From the NCBI RefSeq assembly GCF_900457465.1, contig NZ_UAUU01000002.1, positions 124,001 to 188,000 of the forward strand: a DNA stretch of 64,000 bases, in the 5' to 3' direction. The stretch comes from Sphingobacterium multivorum (GTDB lineage Bacteria > Bacteroidota > Bacteroidia > Sphingobacteriales > Sphingobacteriaceae). Below, piece after piece: positions 17,271 through 25,719 of this stretch; positions within the stretch are counted from its first letter, which is position 1; the number at the start of each line of letters is the position of its first letter. The translations under genes and the position numbers were made by a program. The notes beneath the pieces were generated by a model. That model saw nothing but the letters and a program-made list of their open reading frames with translations. It did not search any database and was not told the origin of the DNA.

Positions 17271-17651
17271 TTAAAGGTTAATCCAGGAAACTTCAGGATC
17301 TTGAAGAGTAATTACATCAATTATATTATCACTAGTACATACCATATAATGATACTTCAGTAAGTCATCAAAGATTCCATAACTCTCCTCATCAAACCAT
17401 TCAAGAAATTTTGAAGCATCTGTTTTACAAAATGTATATATTGAGGGATTATCCAAAGTTTTCATTCGTCCTGATTCAATCACTATTCTATAGGCTAATG
17501 GATTGTTAAATTCTATTTTTAAACACCTATCAACGAGATCAGATTGTTTTAATAAGACAACCTGTTTCCCTTTTTTAAAATACATTTCATAAAAAAACGG
17601 ATTATTTGGTAGATCCATTATCGGATCCCATCGCGTATACTTTTCTGTCAT
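17271..17651 (-). CDS. Hypothetical cytosolic protein
   Basis: The 126-aa product is soluble, acidic and aromatic-rich, with strands and helices alternating (FYEMYFKKGKQVVLL, then FLEWFDEESYGIFDDLLKY). Its size and composition are like those of single-domain immunity proteins that accompany polymorphic toxins, but there is no toxin gene in view and no motif that I can name. First gene of the minus-strand run 17651-14696. Confidence 0.45.
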   Translation of the reverse strand: MTEKYTRWDPIMDLPNNPFFYEMYFKKGKQVVLLKQSDLVDRCLKIEFNNPLAYRIVIESGRMKTLDNPSIYTFCKTDASKFLEWFDEESYGIFDDLLKYHYMVCTSDNIIDVITLQDPEVSWINL

Positions 17652-17750
17652 AATTACTATAATCTAGCAACCACACGCTATTTGCACGAAATCTCAGCAT
17701 GAATGGTGAATACCTAAAGTTAATTTAAAAGTTCCATAATTGATATATCA

Positions 17751-17780
17751 AAAAAGCCACATCTCTCGACGCGGCTTTTA
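17751..17780 (-). terminator. Terminator of NTF2-like copy 2
   Basis: AAAAAGCC and GGCTTTT arms flank an acatctctcgacgc loop; on the minus strand the stem ends in a T run. It corresponds to the terminators after the other NTF2-like copies. Confidence 0.65.
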
Positions 17781-17854
17781 AACTAAACTTAAATAGATGA
17801 TTTCAGTAGTGGCCTGTCCTCCACTCGATCTGGCAGATTACTAGCTATTAGATT

Positions 17855-18298
17855 TTATTTATACGAATTGATTGATTTCGAAACTTTCCAGCTGTTACCC
17901 TCGCGCTCCAAAGTAACCAGATCAGTCTTGGTAAAATTCTCAAATTTCAAAGTCACTTTAGCCACCATATAGTCTGCAGATTCCTCGATGATAGCTGTGC
18001 TTACTGTACAGTTTAGCTTTTCGCCTTTTTGTTTTTTCAAGGATTTAACCACTTCGCTACGGCTGTTAGACTGCGCACTGGTAGCTTGGATCTTTTGGTT
18101 GAAATCTTCTGCGAATAACTGCTCTACTCCTGCTGATTCTCCTTCCGTAGTTACCGCAACATAGTGCTCTAAAGCGAAATCTGCTGTGGAAAGGTTAACG
18201 TTTGTTTTTGTTGCTGTTGTTCTAGGTCCATCAGCTGCCATAGCACATGTTGATAATGCGATTAGGGCTGCTGCTGCGAATGTTTTTACTAAAGTTTT
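17855..18298 (-). pseudogene. NTF2-like protein copy 2 with lost start and signal peptide
   Basis: Codons for a signal peptide (KTLVKTFAAAALIALSTCAMA) and the complete NTF2-like domain are in one frame, but directly upstream of AAA-ACT stands TAA instead of ATG. The ATG with its normal upstream sequence (gacattATGAA) is instead found at about 18370-18374, separated from the coding sequence by a segment of about 70 bp containing a hairpin. Translation could only restart at the internal ATG at 18241, giving a 128-aa protein without a signal peptide. The domain itself shows no damage (NSWKVSKSINSYK end). Confidence 0.65.
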
Positions 18299-18369
18299 TT
18301 ATCGAAATTATTTGTTTTTTATTTGATGATAAAGCTATCATGAGTGTCCTTTCAATACACTCATGATGG
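18297..18369 (-). repeat. Hairpin-containing element between start codon and signal peptide of NTF2-like copy 2
   Basis: The segment carries a perfect 11-bp stem (arms 18357-18367 and 18337-18347, 9-nt loop) and a downstream block similar to that at 5166-5236. Here it splits the ATG from the second codon; in copy 1 it lies in the 5' leader; in copy 3 (48755) it is absent. Confidence 0.55.
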
Positions 18370-18421
18370 TTCATAATGTCTTTTTTTATTGTGTTAGTTC
18401 TGTTGTTCTTATTTGTTGACT

Positions 18422-18429
18422 CAAAACTA
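18422..18429 (-). promoter_or_regulatory. -7 promoter box of NTF2-like copy 2
   Basis: TAGTTTTG on the minus strand, identical to the boxes before the other two copies. The rest of 18430-18717 holds upstream DNA similar to copy 1 (aaaactcggtgaatgg) and then the promoter of the plus-strand gene at 18718. Confidence 0.55.
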
Positions 18430-18717
18430 CGACACAATACGCCCCTGGACTACGGTCTTTAGATCAACGTTCGGGAAAACTCGGTGAATGGCAGGAATGG
18501 GGAGGTGAAAATTTGTACGGATATTCAGTCTAATTTTTGAGCGGCTTTCAGTTTACTGGGCAAACTAAATATCAACTAAGTAAGAGCGAATATGAGATCA
18601 ACTCTCACGAATACGAATCGCTCAGCCTAGTCCAATTTCTTGTGATTACTTTTATTCTCAGATAATTAAAACATGCCCAAAAGGCATACATTATTTAACA
18701 AATAAAACTTAAAAACA

Positions 18718-19059
18718 ATGAAAAAGTTATTGATGAGTTTGGTAGCCCTAGCTGCGCTATCGACAGCGGCTTTTGCAGGCACGGACACAAAAGCACCCAA
18801 AGAAAATGCAGAAGTAAAAACAAGTACTTCGACAGCATCCGAAACCACAAACAAAGTTGAAGTTACCGAGTCAACAAAAGAAAGCAATGCAAAATTTCTA
18901 AAAAAGTGTGTTTACACGCTAACGGTCTACAATACTAGTGGCCAAGTGATTGACACCTTTACTTCGCAAACCTATGTTGAAAATTCCTGTTCAGGATTCT
19001 TCGACAACTGCAGAACGATTTACAGACATATGCTTGCCCATGGTGAATTAGGAATATAG
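18718..19059 (+). CDS. Small secreted cysteine-containing protein
   Basis: The 113-aa product has a signal peptide (MKKLLMSLVALAALSTAAFA-G). A low-complexity Lys/Glu/Thr/Ser linker follows (about 22-62), then a small domain with three Cys (KKCVYTLTVYNTSG, ENSCSGFFDNCRTIYRH). One or two disulfides are likely after export. The linker-plus-knob layout is typical of small exported Bacteroidota proteins; no family recognised. A strong terminator follows at 19102. Confidence 0.6.
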   Translation: MKKLLMSLVALAALSTAAFAGTDTKAPKENAEVKTSTSTASETTNKVEVTESTKESNAKFLKKCVYTLTVYNTSGQVIDTFTSQTYVENSCSGFFDNCRTIYRHMLAHGELGI

Positions 19060-19101
19060 TCTGCAACTTATATTTCATTCGAATTATAAGTACTGAAAAA
19101 T

Positions 19102-19123
19102 AAGCGGGGCCAAGGCCCCGCTT
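19102..19123 (+). terminator. GC-rich terminator
   Basis: AAGCGGGGCC and GGCCCCGCTT form a 10-bp perfect inverted repeat after the small secreted protein gene; the 3' T run is short. Confidence 0.8.
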
Positions 19124-19342
19124 TGCATTGATTTAAAAGGCTAGGTCAGAAATAAAACATATTTAACTTTTGTCTGAAAAAAGAATACTTTTAAACGTAT
19201 TGAAAAAAACTTCGTAAGCCTGGCAATCGGGCATTTAGGTATGTTTATATAACACTTCCCAATGAGGCTGAAACTCCAAACTATTGAAGTCGAAAGTATG
19301 CAAACTTTCTTCCTTGTATAAAACCATATAGGTATCCTGAAT

Positions 19343-19993
19343 CTAGTTTAGGAATTTCCAGTCGCCAAACTTTTCGGGCTTTCCCCATCTTCGAGTCTTG
19401 AAAATGGTAGCTTTTGAGTCTATTTTTTCAGAAAGTTCTTTAAGTATTGATTTTGAATCAATATTTAAGTTTTTCGCAACTGCAATCACCATAAAATAGC
19501 CAAACTCAATTTTATATCCATTTTGAAAACTACGTTGATTAGTTATTGTTATATAAATTTCTGGAGGCACATCTCTTCTTTCACATATTGTCCAAATTGG
19601 CGACCAAAGTTCAAACCGTTGAAAGTAATTTTCTGAGTTATCGGAAATAGTCCATTTTTCATGTGATTTTTCATCCCATTTTAGTCGTCCAACTTTAATG
19701 GGGGCATGATATATAAACGTCTCATTATTATTTTTAGATATCCTTCTTTCCAAATTGAATTTGTCTACTCTTATCCCCGTTTCATTTGAATTATTCACCT
19801 GCTTCAATAGCAAGTCAAAGTAGGGCTGAAAGTCCCGTTTCCAATTGGTCTGTATCCAAGGTGCTTTAAGCTCGTCTGTAGATCCAAAAATAAGATAAAA
19901 GTCATAGCGTCTATTTGTCCAGCTCGAATCAGCATCGCTTAAATCGTTGTACAGATTTACAATCTTTTTACCTAACCCCTTTATTAATTTCAT
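19343..19993 (-). CDS. Hypothetical cytosolic protein
   Basis: The 216-aa product is soluble, rich in Trp and Lys (SDADSSWTNRRYDFYLIFGS, FELWSPIWTICERRDVPPEIYI), with no export signal. It ends in WGKPEKFGDWKFLN-stop. The same frame then stays open for another 32 codons (TYMVLYKEESLHTFDFNSLE) to a stop near 19240, so the present stop may have been gained or a second remnant lies behind it. No family recognised. Confidence 0.5.
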   Translation of the reverse strand: MKLIKGLGKKIVNLYNDLSDADSSWTNRRYDFYLIFGSTDELKAPWIQTNWKRDFQPYFDLLLKQVNNSNETGIRVDKFNLERRISKNNNETFIYHAPIKVGRLKWDEKSHEKWTISDNSENYFQRFELWSPIWTICERRDVPPEIYITITNQRSFQNGYKIEFGYFMVIAVAKNLNIDSKSILKELSEKIDSKATIFKTRRWGKPEKFGDWKFLN

Positions 19994-20371
19994 TTTTTCT
20001 ATCCCCTGCGTATTTTCAATTTTTTGTAAAATAATTATTCCTACTCATCAATTCCAGCAGCAGTCAACCCAACAAGACTACCCTCAAAATATTCTAGACA
20101 TTAAGATCAGGCCTATTTTTATGATGAATTTATCAAAAAACAATCTATTAAACTACTTTAAGTCACCTAAAAACTGGTATTATAAAGTAAGTATCATACT
20201 GACTTAGATTACCTTTCTTATTTCTGTCCTCAAAGCTTGTCCCCAGACTCCATCAGACAATATCAAAATCAAAAAACACCTTCTATTGAAAGATTGATGT
20301 CGTAATTATTTTTAGACTATAAATCCGAATATAAAATGGTATTATTGGATATACACTAAAATTTAAGCCAT
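19994..20371. other. Intergenic, divergent promoters
   Basis: AT-rich DNA between two divergent genes. A frame on the plus strand at 19947-20207 overlaps the start of the minus-strand gene and does not look like protein. No repeat or hairpin is evident. Confidence 0.3.
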
Positions 20372-21367
20372 ATGGGAAGGAGCCTTTCCTTACTATTTTT
20401 TGCCAAGATACTGTTGACAATCCATGTCAGTTGTTCGGGTCAGCCGAATCAAAAAGAGACTGCTATTGATTCAATTAGAAATACAGACAAGAATTCTGAT
20501 AAATTTCAGGTATTCCCTAAAAGAATAACGCTTGGAAGTCCTGTTTCCAAGGAAATAGGATTATTAAAAAAAGTAATTCTTGAGAATAAGAAAGTAAATA
20601 CGAAGGAAGAATATGAAAACAACTCATTTTCAGGGGTAAGATATTTTTTCGACCCTAAAAACTATACCATTTTAAAGGTCAACACAGATTATCCAGCAAT
20701 TTTATTCGAAAAATACAATTATAACGCTAACCTTGATTTGACGAAAAACTATCATCAGTTCTATCAGCATCCAATGGTTGGTTTTATGCAAAACCATCAA
20801 ATTTATGTAGGCGTAAATGCAAATACTGCTTTTGAAAACCCCAGCTTGTTTCCCATCAAATTTAACGGCCATAGTCATAGTCTCGTTGAAAAAATCGATG
20901 ACAGACAAGTCAATAACTACCAATTATTAGATGAAGTTGCTGTTGATAGCTTGGAATTAAAATACGGTTCCAGTAGAGTTTATTTTAACAACGACTGGAA
21001 CCTTTTAAAAGAACCCAATCCAAAAAATGAATTTTATGAAAAGGTAGTGCGCTTAAAAAATTCACTTAAAGCTGCTGCTCAAAAAAAGGATATTAATCCC
21101 GAAGATATTGATTTATCCATTTCAATGGTAATCGATAAGAATGGAAAAGTTAATCATCTAGAGGCTTATATGGAATATTCAATTCCGGAAAAACAATCTG
21201 TTCGAGTAGAAGATTCGGCATTAAAATCCTTTGTAGAAACTTTAAAGATTGATCTTGTCAACAATTATTCATTTTTTATTCCAGCTCTGAACAAAGATAA
21301 AAATCCAGTGAGTGCATACTTTTTAACCCGATTAAACATTGGATTACCTTATCGAAATTTTAAATAA
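20372..21367 (+). CDS. Putative lipoprotein of unknown function
   Basis: The 331-aa product has a lipoprotein signal (LLTIHVSC-SGQPNQ, lipid Cys at about 21). A polar linker is followed by about 290 residues without a recognised domain. The last 110 residues (DIDLSISMVIDKNGKVNHLE ... FIPALNKDKNPVSAYFLTRL) recall the C-terminal domain of TonB-like energy transducers (a W/F-x-PA...G-x-PV pattern), but the match is loose. Monocistronic, followed by a terminator-like hairpin and repeat A. Confidence 0.6.
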   Translation: MGRSLSLLFFAKILLTIHVSCSGQPNQKETAIDSIRNTDKNSDKFQVFPKRITLGSPVSKEIGLLKKVILENKKVNTKEEYENNSFSGVRYFFDPKNYTILKVNTDYPAILFEKYNYNANLDLTKNYHQFYQHPMVGFMQNHQIYVGVNANTAFENPSLFPIKFNGHSHSLVEKIDDRQVNNYQLLDEVAVDSLELKYGSSRVYFNNDWNLLKEPNPKNEFYEKVVRLKNSLKAAAQKKDINPEDIDLSISMVIDKNGKVNHLEAYMEYSIPEKQSVRVEDSALKSFVETLKIDLVNNYSFFIPALNKDKNPVSAYFLTRLNIGLPYRNFK

Positions 21368-21390
21368 CGAAACAAAAGAACATAAACCCG

Positions 21391-21520
21391 AAAAAGTCAC
21401 ATCGCTCGACGTGGCATTAATAGTTCAAAACGGCTACTAGCTACATTTCAAAAAGAAAGAATCAACATAAAAATTGGAATCGTACGGTGAAAATTCAATA
21501 GTCTCTAAAAAAGCAACCAG
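21391..21520. repeat. Terminator-like hairpin followed by dispersed repeat A, copy 3
   Basis: gtCACatcgctcgacGTGgc at about 21397-21416 resembles the hairpins after the NTF2-like genes. The following 21428-21520 shares ordered blocks with 2383-2470 and 4409-4506 (cggctac, aacataaaaattgg, cgtacggtgaaaattcaata). No gene lies between 21368 and 21644. Confidence 0.45.
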
Positions 21521-21644
21521 CGCTTAAGCCATGATAGGGAAAACTCGAAAAATAGCGAAAACGAGCGTTAAAAAAAACACAGTACTAAGCAATAAAAATA
21601 CTATTGCCATTGATTAACTTTAGTGAATATTAACAAATTCAAAA

Positions 21645-22463
21645 ATGAATTACTATTTTACATTATTATTTTTAGTTGCTTTGCAGTACGTTAACGCACA
21701 GGAATCCTTTGTCTTTAAATACCTTCCTCAACCACAATTAAAGTACGAGACAACGGGTATATATCAAACCAAAGCAGCAGGCAAATTGGAGGGACTATTC
21801 CCCTTTACAATGAATCTGGAAGGAAATAATAAGGTCCAATCGACCACCTCTACAGGCGCAGAAGTCAAGCAGATAATTCCCTATAAGACAGAAATACTTT
21901 TTGTAGAGACTAGCATGAAATTTAACGAGCAAATAACTCCATTAAAGGCTCCGCTAAGTGGCTCTACGATATATGGCTATTACGATGAAAATGGCAAAAC
22001 AAAGATTGATTCAATAGTAAACAACACGCTAGATTCCCTGGAAAAACAACATTTAAAAACCGAAATGGAACAGAATCAGTTTGAAGATAAAACGCCAAAT
22101 AAACCAATGAAAGTTGGTGATTCAGTTGAAAAAACAGAAACAGTGGCATTTCCAGTCTTAGGAGCAGATCAACAGGAATTTTTGGTAAAAACCAAATACA
22201 CCCTACAAAAAATTGAAAATGGGACTGGCTATTTAGATGCTACGCAAACATTTCAATTAAAAAGTCCAAATGAGCAGATCGAAGTCCTACCCAACAGCAA
22301 TGGTTCAGGAAAAGTCGAATTTAATATCAAACACACTTACGTAAGCAAAAAAGTAACAAGCGCTAATCTGTACCTCAAAGTCAAACAGGATGGATATGTC
22401 ATGTCCTGTATAATTTCGTCAAATAACTCTGATATCACAACCGCCTCTTCACTGATACGATAG
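21645..22463 (+). CDS. Secreted protein of unknown function
   Basis: The 272-aa product has a signal peptide (MNYYFTLLFLVALQYVNA-Q). The mature protein is strand-rich with repeating polar patterns (KYETTGIYQTKAAGKLEG, VKTKYTLQKIENGTGYLDA). This resembles exported Bacteroidota beta proteins of the DUF6263 kind, a tentative likeness only. No enzyme motif. A terminator lies 230 bp downstream in repeat B. Confidence 0.6.
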   Translation: MNYYFTLLFLVALQYVNAQESFVFKYLPQPQLKYETTGIYQTKAAGKLEGLFPFTMNLEGNNKVQSTTSTGAEVKQIIPYKTEILFVETSMKFNEQITPLKAPLSGSTIYGYYDENGKTKIDSIVNNTLDSLEKQHLKTEMEQNQFEDKTPNKPMKVGDSVEKTETVAFPVLGADQQEFLVKTKYTLQKIENGTGYLDATQTFQLKSPNEQIEVLPNSNGSGKVEFNIKHTYVSKKVTSANLYLKVKQDGYVMSCIISSNNSDITTASSLIR

Positions 22464-22654
22464 GCGGTCTAAATCATATTGCAAACTAGATCAAAGTTTA
22501 ATCGCTATTGTTTTTTTATCAAATCTATTGAAGGTATAAAAAGAATACATTACGGAAACCATAACTTGTTGCCTCAAAATTCAGTTACATATAGGCCCAT
22601 AACTCGCGACTTAGCATATAAAAATTGGATAATAAAACTAAAAAAGGGCGCAAA

Positions 22655-22724
22655 AGGATCATAAAAATTACTGTACAAGTACACGCTAAAATAAAAGGCC
22701 TGATCAATATCAGGCCCTTTTGAC
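22655..22724 (+). terminator. Repeat B with rho-independent terminator, copy 2
   Basis: The hairpin GGCCTGAT-caat-ATCAGGCC (22697-22716) is followed by cttttg. The whole stretch matches 4522-4586, including the upstream ataaaaattactgtacaa block. It follows the secreted protein gene at a distance; 22464-22654 otherwise shows nothing. Confidence 0.7.
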
Positions 22725-22771
22725 TAAAAAACTTTCGCTAATTTTGGCTTTTAAAACTTATGCGAATGATC

Positions 22772-24337
22772 TCACTGTACCTGCACCTCCAATAGTTTTA
22801 ACCATCCGGAATCAGTTATATCGCCATTTACGGCAAGCCTTATTCCCGGCTGATTTTCATTTGTTGTATCTACAATAGCGACGGCCCAGGTATAGTTTCC
22901 AGCAGCTACATCGACATTAGCTTTCAACTCGTATGCGACTGGATTATTCTTAAGCCAGGCGGAAGGTTCTCCTTTATCATCAACAAAAACTTTTTTCACC
23001 CTGTTTTCTTCGTCCAGGAGTGCAAAAGCTACTTTATATTTATAATTCCATTGAGGAATATTATTCGGGAAATACCCCCAGCCCATATTCCGCCAGCGGT
23101 GGTTAATTGTCGTTTCAGTACCCGAATTGACTTTCTCCGGTAAATAAATACGATCGGGATATAAACGATAGCCACCTTCAGAAATAAAACGCTGGCATAA
23201 GGTAAAAGATTTGGTGAACCAGCTTTCAATTTCACCGATACGGAAATCCATCATGTTTACAGCAGCTTCCAAGGAGCTGTCAAATTCGCCCTGCCGAACA
23301 TCTTCGGGATGGTCTTGCCTGTATTTACCGCTTGGATCAGTCCAGTAACGGTGTGTACCAGTCGTAATCCAACCACCTTCCATAATAATCGGGCGTTTAA
23401 AATTCCAGACCTTGGCAAAATTCTTCTCCCAGCTTTGATAATAATCGGTCATTCCAAAGGCATCCTGACGCAGGCTGTACCCTTTATTGATCATCTTATT
23501 CAATAGCTTCTCCGAATTAGGATTGGGAGCTCCATTGCCCGCAGGGTCGCCAACTAAGCGGTGATAATTGATCAGCAAGGGCACTTTTGTAAAGTTCTTG
23601 GAATACACATCTGAAATCCAATCAACAACTTCTTCTTTGATTACCTCAATATTTTGGCCGGAAGGATTATTAGGATCTTCGTAAATGACGCTATGTCCCT
23701 CCCCCCACAAACCGAGTCCATAGGCATCGACAAAGGAGGTTTTATTTAAATCATTAAAATCCTTCGCCAACTCTTCGATCAGCTTGCTATAATATTTCCG
23801 AAAAACAGGATCTTGCAGCACGGGTGTTTTTCTATCCGGAAAAGAAGCATTGGCAACATAATACTTGGCGCCTGCATCGAAAACAAACTGCGGCGTATTT
23901 GCTCCTTGATCGCGACCGTCGACGACGATACGAAAGGCGATTGGCAATCCTTTATCTTGTGCCCCTTTGATCATTTTATAGATTGCCGTGCTGGGATCCC
24001 TCCAGGCATATACGCCATCTACAGGATTAAAAGTTCGCCAGCTGGTACGGATATAACAGGCAGATGCATAGTCAATTGCTTTGACCGTTTTACCTAAGTC
24101 AGGTACATAGAATTGGGTGTCCCAATAGGAAGGAGTCCCCGAAGCTGAAGCATACATGACCCAGCCGTTTAAAGGGTTACGAAACATGGAACTGCGGTTG
24201 TAGCTGGGTTTCACCAAGGTCCCTGCTATATCTTTTTCGTTATCAGCACTATCTTTCTTGCATGAAACCGCTAGAAAGCAAAGCATGATAGCAAATGCGC
24301 TGAGGCAGGCTTTTTTATAGTTTATATTGTTTTTCAC
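22772..24337 (-). CDS. DUF4832-type lipoprotein, putative TIM-barrel glycosidase (copy 1)
   Basis: The 521-aa product has a lipoprotein signal (FLAVSC-KKDSAD, lipid Cys26). The body matches the DUF4874/DUF4832 arrangement: RNPLNGWVMY at 53-62, an Arg/Asp strand (GLPIAFRIVVDGRDQG) at 130-145, LWGEGH with Glu213, INYHRLVG at 256, and IIMEGGW with Glu320. The last 150 residues form a beta-sandwich-like domain. Two Glu after predicted strands 4 and 7 fit a retaining clan GH-A glycosidase, but no activity is known to me. It is the last gene of the susC operon; a closely related protein without an obvious lipobox is encoded at 41693. Confidence 0.75.
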   Translation of the reverse strand: MKNNINYKKACLSAFAIMLCFLAVSCKKDSADNEKDIAGTLVKPSYNRSSMFRNPLNGWVMYASASGTPSYWDTQFYVPDLGKTVKAIDYASACYIRTSWRTFNPVDGVYAWRDPSTAIYKMIKGAQDKGLPIAFRIVVDGRDQGANTPQFVFDAGAKYYVANASFPDRKTPVLQDPVFRKYYSKLIEELAKDFNDLNKTSFVDAYGLGLWGEGHSVIYEDPNNPSGQNIEVIKEEVVDWISDVYSKNFTKVPLLINYHRLVGDPAGNGAPNPNSEKLLNKMINKGYSLRQDAFGMTDYYQSWEKNFAKVWNFKRPIIMEGGWITTGTHRYWTDPSGKYRQDHPEDVRQGEFDSSLEAAVNMMDFRIGEIESWFTKSFTLCQRFISEGGYRLYPDRIYLPEKVNSGTETTINHRWRNMGWGYFPNNIPQWNYKYKVAFALLDEENRVKKVFVDDKGEPSAWLKNNPVAYELKANVDVAAGNYTWAVAIVDTTNENQPGIRLAVNGDITDSGWLKLLEVQVQ

Positions 24338-24381
24338 TTCCAGAAATGTTAAAGTTAATTTAAATGCTTTGATACAATTGC

Positions 24382-25596
24382 TTACCGTTTTAGCCCCAGA
24401 ATTGTCATGTTCCTTAGATCAAAAATCAGCACATTGGTCGTGGCAGGAATGGTAAAATAAGAATTGCGGTTGGCGCCAACGGTACCTCCGCCCAATTCTG
24501 CTACTTTTCCTAAAGTAAGCGTCAGGGTCTGAGCCACACCTTCACTCGTAGGCGGAGCACTAAAAGCATAAGCCAGGTTTTTGTTATTACTGTTGTCTCC
24601 GGTCACGATAAACTTGGTGGTCCCGACTTTACCCCCGGTATAGACCAAAACCTGCGGATCCGCCAAACTTACCTGACAATCCATTTTTACCGGAGTTCCC
24701 CAGCCATTGATACTTCCGTGCATCCACAAATCCGTCACCGTGGTCGTATAAGGCTGGTCCCCTGTCCATGTCACTATTTTAGGAGCAAGTGCTTTCGCTG
24801 GAGAATAAATGGTTGCTGTCGCTTTTTGCATATTGACCACAACGCGATACTCGCCCGCAGTTGCTATTTTCCAGGAGAATACGTTTTCTCTCATTTTGAT
24901 GCCAACGGCATTTCCATCGTTTAGTTCAGCGCTTCCATCGGAGGTAACAACATAATTGGTTTCACCGTTAAATTCGACCGGAATTTCCAGTTCGCCAGGC
25001 TGCAAATTCAATACATAAGCATACTGATCCAGATTTTCCAATGTTTTTGGCATCTCCACTTTGCTCCCGCCAACGGCACTTCCGCTCAAGAACACTTTAT
25101 CGGCATCAAAAACAACCGTCTTGATCGGATTTACTGTAATTCTTACGGTACGTACTTCGGGTGCCTCAAAAGTAGCACCGCCCTCCCATTGTGCAACGAC
25201 TCTAAACTCCAGCGTAAAGCTCTTATTTGCTGGTATGCCCCACTTTTCATTTGCCCAATTTTGTAATTGTTCGGAAGTAAAGCTTCTGCTCAATACGTTA
25301 TCGTCTTCATAGTTAAATATGGCTGTACCGGTACCAAAATTGTTCCCCACCACATCTAACATCGTACTGTAGCTGACCAAATGATCATCTGATTGTACCC
25401 TAGCGGGCTTCCAGTTAAATGTGACGATATCTTTGGTCAGATTGACCTCGTCCAGCGTAATGTTTTCCGACGAAGGCTGAAGGTCCATCGTTTCATTGAC
25501 TTTAGGTATATCCTGAATTTCCTGTTTGCAGGATAACTGGCAAAGTACCATGCTTAAGAAAAATAAGGTTTTGTATAAATAATTGATGATTTTCAT
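24382..25596 (-). CDS. susE-like: SusE-like outer-membrane lipoprotein
   Basis: The 404-aa product is a lipoprotein (VLCQLSC-KQEIQD). Residues about 40-150 form an Ig-like SusE N-terminal domain (EVNLTKDIVTFNWKPA, SFTLEFRVVAQWEG). Two carbohydrate-binding-like beta domains follow, the last with YTTTVTDLWMHGSINGWGTP. SusE/F-like proteins sit on the cell surface and bind glycan near the SusC/D transporter. It follows SusD and precedes the DUF4832 lipoprotein, the usual place for surface glycan-binding proteins. Confidence 0.85.
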   Translation of the reverse strand: MKIINYLYKTLFFLSMVLCQLSCKQEIQDIPKVNETMDLQPSSENITLDEVNLTKDIVTFNWKPARVQSDDHLVSYSTMLDVVGNNFGTGTAIFNYEDDNVLSRSFTSEQLQNWANEKWGIPANKSFTLEFRVVAQWEGGATFEAPEVRTVRITVNPIKTVVFDADKVFLSGSAVGGSKVEMPKTLENLDQYAYVLNLQPGELEIPVEFNGETNYVVTSDGSAELNDGNAVGIKMRENVFSWKIATAGEYRVVVNMQKATATIYSPAKALAPKIVTWTGDQPYTTTVTDLWMHGSINGWGTPVKMDCQVSLADPQVLVYTGGKVGTTKFIVTGDNSNNKNLAYAFSAPPTSEGVAQTLTLTLGKVAELGGGTVGANRNSYFTIPATTNVLIFDLRNMTILGLKR

Positions 25597-25719
25597 TGAT
25601 TTATATTTTTGCTAACGTTTGGATAGAATCATGCGCTTGACTAGCGCAACTGCTTTTTTGTCATCAGATGGGAAAGCTGCCGAAAATACGATTAGGATTC
25701 GGACAGCCTCCCATAACCA

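Noticed and set aside
18231..18437. 68-codon minus-strand frame starting upstream of NTF2-like copy 2
   Set aside because: It crosses the promoter box, leader and hairpin element and reads the signal-peptide region in the wrong frame; it is a by-product of the rearranged leader.
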